Assembly (NCBI GenBank): GCA_958348225.1
Contig: CATVYG010000025.1
Span: 1-33,116 of the forward strand
Direction: 5' to 3'
Source of the DNA: an uncultured Collinsella sp.
GTDB taxonomy: Bacteria > Actinomycetota > Coriobacteriia > Coriobacteriales > Coriobacteriaceae
DNA length: 33,116 bases
The position numbers and the translations under genes were made by a program. Positions 8,634-16,073 of the stretch are shown in pieces. Below the pieces are notes generated by a model. The model had not been told where the DNA came from. It saw only the letters and a list, made by a program, of their open reading frames with translations, and did not search any database. Each line of letters starts with the position of its first letter. Within the stretch, counting starts at the first letter, position 1.

Positions 8634-8679
8634 CCGAACCCGAAGGGTGGCCGGACCCGAAGGGTGGCCGGACCCGGGG
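8629..8679 (+). repeat. Three tandem 17-bp repeats
   Basis: The unit GGTGGCCGGACCCGAAG occurs three times head to tail (8629-8645, 8646-8662, 8663-8679) with one change in the first copy and two at the end of the third. The first unit overlaps the right arm of REP-A copy 2, which suggests the array grew from that edge. Confidence 0.8.
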
Positions 8680-8685
8680 CGCAAT

Positions 8686-8744
8686 CCATCACAACATTCG
8701 ACGCTTTTCGGCAAAATCGCGATTTTCATCGAATGTTGTGATGG
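8686..8744. repeat. REP-B palindromic repeat, copy 1
   Basis: Perfect 16-bp arms (8686-8701 and 8729-8744) starting CCATCACAACATTCGA. The interior contains the palindrome AAAATCGCGATTTT (8713-8726). It ends 3 bases before the MFS stop codon. Its interior differs from copies 2 and 3, but the nested-palindrome design is kept. Confidence 0.88.
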
Positions 8745-8747
8745 TTT

Positions 8748-10034
8748 TTACTGCTTTGCGGCACGATCCAAATGCCGGCGTCCAAACAGCAGCAGTGCCG
8801 CGGGAACCGCCGTCACGACCATGCCCGCACCAACGAGCGTCTGCTGTACGCCAAACGTCGCCGCCAGCCAGGGGGCAATCGCCAGCGGGGCTACGCCGGC
8901 AAACATATTGCCAAAGCCCATGACCGAGTTCACTCTACCGAGCTGCTCGAGCGGGGCCGTCGTTTGCACGATCGTGTTGTGGAGCGGGTTGACGACGCCC
9001 CAGGCCACGCCTAGGGCAATCTGGCCGACAAGGGCTACGCCCACGTACGGCGTTCCCACGTAGAGCAGGCTTCCCAGGCCCACGGACATAAGCGCCACGA
9101 GCAGCGTTTTGAGGCTGACGAAGCGCGGCGGCAAGCGGAGCGCGAGGACGGCGCCCAGCACCGCGCCCACGCCGCAGGCCGACGAGAGCCAGCCCATCCA
9201 CTCAACGCCGACGCGTAGGACATCGCGGTAGAAGAACGACTCCAGCGGGTCGAAGGCGCCGTAGCCAAAGTTCGAGAGGAAGATGATGAAGAACAGCAGC
9301 GCGAGGACGCTGTTGGTGAAGACTGTCTTGATGCTGGCTGCGAAGGTGGCGCGAGCGGATGTGCTGGAGTTGGAGCCTTGGCTGGCCTTATCCGATGTGA
9401 CGTCGCCGATCGCGGGTTTGCCTTCGTGTGTGGCGGCTTGACCTGCGCTTTGCCTAAAGCCCCAACCGGCAATGAGCGCCAGTACGGTAAAAATCATCAT
9501 GAGCACAAACACCGCGCGCGACGACGCAGCCGCCGCGACAAAGCCACCTAACGTGGGTCCGACGATAATACTCACGTTTGAAAACATGGCGATGACGGAG
9601 TTGATGTCTTTGAGCTCGACGGGATCATCGGTGAGGTAGGCCGGATAGGATGTGGCAATGGGCTGGGCGAATCCCATCGTAAAGCCCAGAAACACCGCGC
9701 CGAGCAGGACGACGCCGGTCGCGCCTCCAAAGGCGATGATTGCCGTGCCAGTTGCGAGAGCGCCGACGATGCTCAGCAAGAAATGGCGGCGCGGACCCCA
9801 TGCGTCGAGCGCAGCGCCACCCGCAAAGGATCCCAGGATCACGAAAACGTTCATGAACAGGACGGCCAGCGATGTCGCGACGACCGAGGCATCGTCCGCA
9901 TAGGTAAGCGTTCCGATGACGCCGATGAAGTAGCTGGTCTGAAAACCGGTGTAGATGAGAAAGCGCATCGCCACCAGGCGCTTGGCCTGCACGGACAGCG
10001 AAGGTTGAGGCTTTGAGAAAAGAGAGGCGAGCAT
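8748..10034 (-). CDS. Major facilitator superfamily (MFS) transporter
   Basis: A 428-residue polytopic membrane protein of MFS type with about twelve hydrophobic segments, probably a proton-coupled exporter; the substrate is unknown. A motif-A-like loop GGAALDAWGPRR follows the second helix. A polar central loop (serine/alanine/lysine-rich, about residues 200-230) separates the two halves. I chose the ATG at 10034, with AAGGAG 5 bases upstream; an upstream in-frame start at 10073 lacks a good site. It has no operon partner. REP-B copy 1 touches its 3' end and REP-A copies 2 and 3 lie on either side of the gene. Confidence 0.85.
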   Translation of the reverse strand: MLASLFSKPQPSLSVQAKRLVAMRFLIYTGFQTSYFIGVIGTLTYADDASVVATSLAVLFMNVFVILGSFAGGAALDAWGPRRHFLLSIVGALATGTAIIAFGGATGVVLLGAVFLGFTMGFAQPIATSYPAYLTDDPVELKDINSVIAMFSNVSIIVGPTLGGFVAAAASSRAVFVLMMIFTVLALIAGWGFRQSAGQAATHEGKPAIGDVTSDKASQGSNSSTSARATFAASIKTVFTNSVLALLFFIIFLSNFGYGAFDPLESFFYRDVLRVGVEWMGWLSSACGVGAVLGAVLALRLPPRFVSLKTLLVALMSVGLGSLLYVGTPYVGVALVGQIALGVAWGVVNPLHNTIVQTTAPLEQLGRVNSVMGFGNMFAGVAPLAIAPWLAATFGVQQTLVGAGMVVTAVPAALLLFGRRHLDRAAKQ

Positions 10035-10207
10035 GGAGACTCCTTGTTTCATTCGAATGCGGACGGCGGGCATTCGCCACCGTCTGTTAAATCAATCTAT
10101 CCGCATGAAACATTAAGGACGCATCAAGCCCCTTTTCTCCGTTTTTCGCCCGTCATGAACTACTTGGTAGATTGTAAGGCATGTCCCAACCATCTACCAA
10201 AGCAAAA

Positions 10208-10240
10208 CCACCACAAAAGTGCCTGGCCCCTTTGTGGTGG
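10208..10240. repeat. REP-A palindromic repeat, copy 3
   Basis: Arms CCACCACAAAAG / CCTTTGTGGTGG with one mismatch and spacer TGCCTGGCC. On the minus strand TTTTGC follows. It lies about 90 bases past the moaC-mobB stop. Confidence 0.85.
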
Positions 10241-10253
10241 AAATGACGTTTGC

Positions 10254-10298
10254 CCAGATAAAACCTGCCAAAATAAACCTGTTCCTATTTGGCAGGTT
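10254..10298 (-). terminator. Probable terminator of the moaA/moaC-mobB operon
   Basis: AACCTGCCAAAATA (10262-10275) pairs with TATTTGGCAGGTT (10286-10298), with one bulged base. On the minus strand the hairpin runs into GGTTTTATC. It lies about 35 bases past the moaC-mobB stop. REP-A copy 3 follows as a second hairpin. Confidence 0.6.
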
Positions 10299-10332
10299 AT
10301 GGCAGCGCAGCGAGCCGGCGCAGCGCCAAGCC

Positions 10333-11628
10333 TTAAAGGTGGTCTTGGATCAGGTCGCAGATGGCTCGGGCGTCGTTGATGTTGATGGCTCGGGTCGCAA
10401 AGCCGGCGTCGAAGGCCTGACGCGCCAGGGCCTCGTTGCAGGCAAGGGCCAGCGTGTGACCGTCGACCAGATCGAGCGAGCTCTTGCCGCGCAGACGGTC
10501 AACACCGGAGCGCGCGACGACGATGTTGTCGAAGCCCTCGGTCTTGTAGCCCTCGATGATCACCACGTCGACATCGTTGTAGCGCGACAGCAGCTCGCGC
10601 GCGGGCATCTCGTCCTCCTCGCGCGTGTCGGCGTACTCCGCCCAGCGCGTGGCGCAGATGAGGCCCACGTGCTTGGATCCGGCCTGGTGATGGCGCCAGG
10701 TGTCCTTAGCGGGCACATCGATATCAAAGCCATGATGCCCATGATGTTTGAGCGAACCCACGCGCAGGCCGCGGCGGGTGAGCTCGGCGATAACCTTCTC
10801 GACGAGCGTGGTCTTGCCCGAGTTCTGGTAGCCGATAAACGCGATTGCGGGGACGGCCGGGGCCGGAGCTGCGGGCGCGATGGCGGCAGGTGCACTTGCG
10901 GGTGCGTCGCCCGCGGCTCCCACGGCCTTAGCAGCAGCAACCTGACGCTCTGCTCGGTCCCATATGCCCGAGCGGCCACCTTCCTTGTGCAGCAGGCGAA
11001 CGTCGACGATCTCCATGCCGCGATCGACGGCCTTGCACATGTCGTAGATCGTTAGGCACGCGGCGCTCACGCCGGTCAGGGCCTCCATCTCAATACCCGT
11101 CTTGCCCGTCACGCCGGCCGTAACCAGCACGTGAAAGCCAACCTGGCCGTCCACGCGCGCCGGCGCCCAGCCCTCGGGCACGTCCTCGGCCGGCGTCCCC
11201 GCCGGAGCGATGGGTGCAATGTCGCACTTGCTCTTGGTAATGAGCAGCGGATGGCACATGGGGATGATGTCGCTCGTGCGCTTAATGGCCATAATGCCCG
11301 CCACGCGCGCGCAGGCAAGCACGTCGCCCTTTTTAGCGCGGTCCTGCAGCACCATGGCCTGCGTCTCGGGATGCATGAGGATGGTGCCCTCGGCGATGGC
11401 AATGCGATGGGTCTCGGCCTTGTCGGACACGTCGACCATGCGCACCTCGCCCTTGGCGTCCACGTGCGTCAGCTCGTCGCGACGAGCGTCACGGGCGGGC
11501 TCGGTGGCAGCGCTGGCAGTCGGCCGTGCGGACGCGTCGGCGTTGCTGTCAGTAGCCGTGGCTTTGTGGGCAGACATCGCGGCCCTGCGAGCGGCCTTGG
11601 TGGCATCGGCGTACCTGCTCTTGGCCAT
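10333..11628 (-). CDS. moaC: MoaC-MobB fusion, molybdenum cofactor biosynthesis
   Basis: A 431-residue bifunctional protein. The MoaC part (about 52-220) makes cyclic pyranopterin monophosphate with MoaA. It has MCHPL, KTGIEMEALTGV and the catalytic-type DMCKAVD (Asp196, Lys199). An Ala/Pro-rich linker (about 228-262) joins it to a MobB GTPase-like domain with P-loop GYQNSGKTTL (266-275) and a HHGHHGFDID block, which assists guanine-dinucleotide attachment to the cofactor. A low-complexity Ala/Thr/Ser tail of about 45 residues precedes MoaC. The ATG at 11628 has GGAGG 8 bases upstream; that site overlaps the moaA stop, with 4 bases between the genes, so the two are coupled. Both domains look intact. 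The fusion pairs an early and a late pathway step. Confidence 0.93.
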   Translation of the reverse strand: MAKSRYADATKAARRAAMSAHKATATDSNADASARPTASAATEPARDARRDELTHVDAKGEVRMVDVSDKAETHRIAIAEGTILMHPETQAMVLQDRAKKGDVLACARVAGIMAIKRTSDIIPMCHPLLITKSKCDIAPIAPAGTPAEDVPEGWAPARVDGQVGFHVLVTAGVTGKTGIEMEALTGVSAACLTIYDMCKAVDRGMEIVDVRLLHKEGGRSGIWDRAERQVAAAKAVGAAGDAPASAPAAIAPAAPAPAVPAIAFIGYQNSGKTTLVEKVIAELTRRGLRVGSLKHHGHHGFDIDVPAKDTWRHHQAGSKHVGLICATRWAEYADTREEDEMPARELLSRYNDVDVVIIEGYKTEGFDNIVVARSGVDRLRGKSSLDLVDGHTLALACNEALARQAFDAGFATRAININDARAICDLIQDHL

Positions 11629-11632
11629 ATGA

Positions 11633-12688
11633 TCATCCTCCGATTTGGGACATAAATCGTTGCGTGCCCTCAATTATCGCGTGTTCCTGCGGTTTGTGGG
11701 CCACGGCATCGCGCCAAATCGAAAGTACCTGCATATCATCACCACGGCGCAGCGCCTCACGCACCGAATACTCGGCATCGTTGAACAGGCACGGACGCAC
11801 GTTGCCATCGGCCGTCAGGCGCAGACGGTTGCAATTCGCACAAAAATGGTTGGACATGGCGCTAATGAAGCCGACCGTTCCCGCCGCGCCCGGAAAGTGC
11901 CAGTAGCGCGCAGGGCCCGCGCCGGCAGGAGCGTCGTTGATGTCGAGCGGCTCGAGCTCGCCCAGTCCCGTCGCGGCGGCCCCGACATTGATGCGCGCCC
12001 GCAGCTCGTCGCTCGGCACGGTGTCACTCGCGTCCCACAGCTCGGGATTGAGCGCGGGCGCATGCGGGTCCACGGCGCAATGCGAACTTGTGCGCTCGTC
12101 GCCAATGGGCATGTATTCGATAAAGCGCAGGTGGATGGGGCGGTCGAGCGTGAGCCGCGCGAGGGCCGCCACATCCTGGTTGAGCCGGCGCACAACAACG
12201 CAGTTGACCTTAACGGGCTCAAAGCCCCAAGCCAGCGCCGCGTCGATGCCAGCCATGGTCTGCTCGAGTCGACCCAGGCGCGTGATCTTTCCAAAGAGCG
12301 TAGGGTCGAGTGTGTCGAGCGAGATGTTGACGCGGTTAAGCCCGGCATCTTTGAGCTGCGGCGCCAGCTTGGGCAGCAGGGCGCCGTTGGTGGTAAGCGA
12401 GATGTCCTCGATCTGCGGAATCGCGCGGATGTCGCGAATAAGCGGGATGATACGGCGGCTGACCAGCGGCTCGCCACCCGTCAGGCGCACGCGGCGAATG
12501 CCCTCCCCCGCCACCAAGCGCACAAAGCGGGCGATTTCCTCGGCGCTGAGCAGCTCGTCATGTGCACGGGGCGCCACGCCATCGGCCGGCATACAGTAAA
12601 TGCAGCGGAAATTGCACTTGTCGGTAACGGCAATGCGCAGGTAGTTGATATCGCGGCCAAAGCCGTCATGTTGCACGTGCCCGTCCAC
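11633..12688 (-). CDS. moaA: GTP 3',8-cyclase MoaA
   Basis: A 351-residue radical SAM enzyme that converts GTP to 3',8-cyclo-GTP, the first step of molybdenum cofactor synthesis. Seen: the N-terminal radical-SAM cluster C25-x3-C29-x2-C32, the GGEP motif in LTGGEPLV, the second 4Fe-4S site C283-x2-C286-x13-C300, and the conserved C-terminal Gly-Gly needed for activity. It is slightly longer than usual because of an extra stretch near residues 205-250. The start is a GTG at 12688 with GGGGAGG just upstream. It is the first gene of a two-gene unit with the moaC-mobB fusion. Confidence 0.95.
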   Translation of the reverse strand: MDGHVQHDGFGRDINYLRIAVTDKCNFRCIYCMPADGVAPRAHDELLSAEEIARFVRLVAGEGIRRVRLTGGEPLVSRRIIPLIRDIRAIPQIEDISLTTNGALLPKLAPQLKDAGLNRVNISLDTLDPTLFGKITRLGRLEQTMAGIDAALAWGFEPVKVNCVVVRRLNQDVAALARLTLDRPIHLRFIEYMPIGDERTSSHCAVDPHAPALNPELWDASDTVPSDELRARINVGAAATGLGELEPLDINDAPAGAGPARYWHFPGAAGTVGFISAMSNHFCANCNRLRLTADGNVRPCLFNDAEYSVREALRRGDDMQVLSIWRDAVAHKPQEHAIIEGTQRFMSQIGG

Positions 12689-12820
12689 GCAGCCCTCCCC
12701 TCACGCGGCGTTTTATTCTTCGGAAAACATAATACCCCACGAGAGAATCACGCCGACACCCGTACGACAGGACAGGTCGCTTCGAGCAAGACCGGCTTCC
12801 CAAGCCCATCCTCAGCACAG

Positions 12821-12881
12821 ACCATCACAACATTCGATGCTTTTCCCGTTTTTGGCAAAAAACGTTGAATGTTGTGATGGT
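12821..12881. repeat. REP-B palindromic repeat, copy 2
   Basis: 17-bp arms starting ACCATCACAAC, with one G-T pair, and an inner stem CGTTTTT/AAAAACG. It lies in the gap between moaA and the DUF559-type gene. It is nearly identical to copy 3 (about three differences in 61 bases) and in the same orientation. Confidence 0.9.
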
Positions 12882-12921
12882 TTGTCTGCCCACGGCACCC
12901 CGTAGAAGGGCCGGAACGCCC

Positions 12922-13959
12922 CTAGAGGCCGCCGTCCCAGTGCCGAATCACGAATTCTCGCAGGTCGTTCTGACGTTTCTGAAACGCTTCGCTTCGATCG
13001 CACTTAAGGCCCATAGCGAGCGCGATGGCGTTCATCGCCCGATGCAATTGCAGCTGATGGGCAAACTGAGTCCCGGTGAGGACGATCATCCTAAAGCCCA
13101 GCGCGCTCAGCACGGTCATACGCTCCGCATCCGACGCGCTGCGCTGTTTATCAAGATGGTCCGAGCCGTTGTATTCAATCCCCGTACCGCTCGCAGGCGC
13201 ATATACGTCGATTTCGAAATACCCGGCCTTTGCGAGATATTTGAACTCGTTGGGAACATCGACCCGATGGTTGAGCTCGATCTTGGCGTATCCCAGCCCG
13301 CCCTGGGAACGTTTTGCTACGACCATGATTGCGGTGGCCGTCTCCATGGGCGAGCGCGCGCCATTGTGCACGCGCTTGAGCACGGCGGCCGCGCGTATAG
13401 CCCCCTGACGAGATCGGTTCTCATTGCAATAAGCAATCAAGTCGGCAACGGTATACCTCTGCCCCATCTCGATATAATCGCCTGTCGACAGATGATTCAA
13501 ATGGTATCGGGCGCAGATTTCATAGCCATATTCCAGCTGCTCGGGCTCGCTCATCCACGAACCCGCTTGGACAAAGCACATGACCTCATCAACCACCAGA
13601 AGGCCCTCTGCCACCTCGATAAGATGGTCTGGAGGTATCGGCGCCCCAAACACGTGGCACCTAAATCCAGCCGGCGTCGAGCGCTCAAAATCGAAGTTGA
13701 CGAGCGTGTCGATATGATCGAGCTCTTCTCGTGGAATACCAAGTGAAACCAGATAGTCGGTAACGATCCCAACTGCCGTCGAAGCCCTCAGCCCCTTGGC
13801 ATCGAGCCCCAATTTGGGCAGGCCCGCGGTCGGCTCCGTCTCGTTAGCAAGCGAGTCCTCATCGTATAGACTGCTTGCTCGCGAGAGCGGCTCGGACGGG
13901 CGCGCCACGTTGTGGTACAGCCAGGCAGTCTTATGGGACAGGACGATCGGCAGGTCCAT
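12922..13959 (-). CDS. DUF559/Vsr-like nuclease-fold protein of unknown role
   Basis: A 345-residue soluble protein. The C-terminal part (about 203-296) fits the DUF559 pattern of the PD-(D/E)XK fold common in actinobacterial proteins: SPMET (Glu206), EIDVY (Asp251), then EYNGSDH (Glu262, with Asn where EYDG is usual) and LGFRMIVLT. These suggest a metal-dependent nuclease core, but activity is not certain. The N-terminal 200 residues have no domain I recognise; related actinobacterial proteins often carry an AbiEi-like front end. ATG at 13959 with GGAGGG 3 bases upstream. It is monocistronic and flanked on both sides by same-orientation REP-B copies, which hints at a mobile or recently inserted segment. 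Function unknown. Confidence 0.75.
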   Translation of the reverse strand: MDLPIVLSHKTAWLYHNVARPSEPLSRASSLYDEDSLANETEPTAGLPKLGLDAKGLRASTAVGIVTDYLVSLGIPREELDHIDTLVNFDFERSTPAGFRCHVFGAPIPPDHLIEVAEGLLVVDEVMCFVQAGSWMSEPEQLEYGYEICARYHLNHLSTGDYIEMGQRYTVADLIAYCNENRSRQGAIRAAAVLKRVHNGARSPMETATAIMVVAKRSQGGLGYAKIELNHRVDVPNEFKYLAKAGYFEIDVYAPASGTGIEYNGSDHLDKQRSASDAERMTVLSALGFRMIVLTGTQFAHQLQLHRAMNAIALAMGLKCDRSEAFQKRQNDLREFVIRHWDGGL

Positions 13960-14062
13960 GAGCCCTCCAATGGAGTCGGATAACCAACCTTATTCCCCTG
14001 CTCACGGGTCCGCACACCTTCGTGCGCAAGAAAGCGATTCCACCCGGTCGAGTGGCAGAAAA

Positions 14063-14123
14063 ACCATCACAACATTTGATGCTTTTCCCGTTTTTGGCGA
14101 AAAACGTCGAATGTTGTGATGGT
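14063..14123. repeat. REP-B palindromic repeat, copy 3
   Basis: 17-bp arms with one G-T pair and a perfect inner stem CGTTTTT/AAAAACG around GGCG. On the minus strand it is followed by TTTTTC, so it could terminate the ABC exporter transcript, whose stop is at 14175. The arm differences from copy 2 keep pairing through G-T pairs. Confidence 0.9.
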
Positions 14124-14174
14124 CTGAGGCGAGGTAAGAGGCACGGAGGGGTCAAAGCATCGTGCTCGAACGGG

Positions 14175-16073
14175 TTAATCCAACTCTTTTAAGCCATGCG
14201 CCAGCTGCCAGTACTCGCCGTGCTGGGCGAGCAACTCTTCGTGCGTGCCGCGCTCGATGATGCGGCCGTGTTCGAGGACCATGATGGCGTCGGCGTCGCG
14301 GACGGTGGACAGGCGGTGCGCAATCATAAACGTGGTGCGTCCACGCATGATGCGGTCCATACCGCGCTCGATGAGCTTTTCGGTACGCGTGTCGATGCTC
14401 GAAGTGGCCTCGTCCAGGATGAGCACCGGCGGGTCGGCAACGGCCACGCGCGCGATGGCGAGCAGCTGACGCTGGCCCTGCGACAGGTTGGCGCCATCGG
14501 CGGTCACGAGCGTGTCATAGCCCTGAGGCAGGCGGCGGATAAACGAGTCGGCGCAGGCTGCCTCGGCAGCGGCGCGCACCTCCTCGTCGGTCGCGTCGAG
14601 CTTGCCAAAGCGGATGTTCTGCGCAATGGTGCCGCTAAACAGGTGCGTGTCCTGCAGCACAATGCCGAGCGATCCGCGCAGGCTGGCCTTGGCAATGTGC
14701 TTGACGTCGATGCCGTCGTACGTGATCTCGCCGTCATCGACCTCGTAGAAGCGGTTGATGAGGTTGGTGATGGTCGTCTTTCCGGCACCCGTCGAGCCCA
14801 CAAACGCGATCTTTTGCCCCGGCTTGGCAAACAGGTTGAGATCCATGAGCACACGGGTGCCCGGCACGTAGGAAAAATCCACGGCATGGAAGCGCACGTC
14901 GCCGGCAAGCGGGACCAAGCCGCACGTGAGCTCGGTGCCGTCGGCAGCCACCGCGCGGCCCGACTCATCAACAGCAACCACATCATGCAAGTGCCCGTAC
15001 GCGCCCACGCCCTGACCCTCGGGAATCTTCCACGCCCATGCGGCGTCGCCCGTCTGCACCAGCTCCACGCAGCCCTCGTCCACCTCGGGCTTAAGGTCCA
15101 TAGCCGCAAACAGGCGCTCGGCACCGGCCAACGCGTTGAGCAAGAAGTTGCCGAGCTGCGTAAACTGGTTGATGGGCATGGCGGCCTGGCGCACAAAGAC
15201 CAGGTAGCTCGCGAGCGCACCTACGTCGGCGAGCCCCTTGATGCAGAGCATGCCGCCCGCCACGGCGACGATGGCATAGTTGACGTAGCCAATCACGACA
15301 GTCATGGGCACCATGGAGTTGGCATAGCTCACGGCGGCGGTGCCGGTGCGGCGAAGCTCGTCGTTGCGGCAGGCAAAGCCGGCGACATTCGCCGCCTCAC
15401 GGTTAAAGACCTTGATGACCTTTTGACCCGAGACCATCTCTTCGATATATCCGTCCAGGTCGCCAAGCGATGCCTGCTGGGCAGCAAAGAAACGCTTAGA
15501 GCGCGCGCCCGAGTAGCGCGCATACAGCACAATGGCCGCATCGCACACGAGTGTGATAATCGTGAGCTGCCAGTTAAGGATGATGAGCATAGCCGTGGTA
15601 CCCACAACCTGAATGGCGGCCTGAATCACGTTGGCAAAGCTGTTGTTGAGCGCCTCGGAGACGGTGTCGACGTCGTTGGTGAAAAAACTCATGATGTCGC
15701 CCGAGCGCGTGCTGTCAAAATAACTGAGCGGCAGCGTCTGGATGTGCGCAAACAGGTCGCGGCGAATATCGGACACCACGCGTTGGGCCGCGCGCACCAT
15801 GATCTGTGAGTAGCCCAGGGCCGAGAGCACGCCCGCGGCGTAGATGATCGCCGTCAGGATGACCTGCTTGGCGAGCAGTTCCTCCCCGCCCGTGGCCAAA
15901 CCGTTAACGATGGGGCGCACCATGTAGGTGCCAGCGAGGCTCGCGATGGCGGCGACGGAGGCGAGCACGCCCACCGCGAGCAACGAGAACTTGGCGTGAC
16001 CCATGTAGGAGAGCAAGCGGCGCACCGTGCGCTTGAGGTCGGCAGGACGTGCTTGGGCTGCGGTCTTAGGCAT
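14175..16073 (-). CDS. ABC exporter half-transporter, catalytically complete subunit
   Basis: A 632-residue type IV ABC exporter subunit with six N-terminal membrane helices (about 25-320) and an ATPase domain. Seen: Walker A GSTGAGKT (426-433), Q-loop LQDTH, signature LSQGQ (530-534), Walker B with catalytic Glu555, and H-loop His586. An insertion of about 60 residues between the membrane and ATPase domains (335-390) is unusual. The ATG at 16073 follows AAGGGGGTGA and overlaps the stop of the upstream subunit by 8 bases. The frame stays open far upstream inside that gene, but that stretch is out-of-frame reading. It forms a heterodimer with the preceding gene, probably exporting drugs or lipids; substrate unknown. 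Confidence 0.92.
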   Translation of the reverse strand: MPKTAAQARPADLKRTVRRLLSYMGHAKFSLLAVGVLASVAAIASLAGTYMVRPIVNGLATGGEELLAKQVILTAIIYAAGVLSALGYSQIMVRAAQRVVSDIRRDLFAHIQTLPLSYFDSTRSGDIMSFFTNDVDTVSEALNNSFANVIQAAIQVVGTTAMLIILNWQLTIITLVCDAAIVLYARYSGARSKRFFAAQQASLGDLDGYIEEMVSGQKVIKVFNREAANVAGFACRNDELRRTGTAAVSYANSMVPMTVVIGYVNYAIVAVAGGMLCIKGLADVGALASYLVFVRQAAMPINQFTQLGNFLLNALAGAERLFAAMDLKPEVDEGCVELVQTGDAAWAWKIPEGQGVGAYGHLHDVVAVDESGRAVAADGTELTCGLVPLAGDVRFHAVDFSYVPGTRVLMDLNLFAKPGQKIAFVGSTGAGKTTITNLINRFYEVDDGEITYDGIDVKHIAKASLRGSLGIVLQDTHLFSGTIAQNIRFGKLDATDEEVRAAAEAACADSFIRRLPQGYDTLVTADGANLSQGQRQLLAIARVAVADPPVLILDEATSSIDTRTEKLIERGMDRIMRGRTTFMIAHRLSTVRDADAIMVLEHGRIIERGTHEELLAQHGEYWQLAHGLKELD

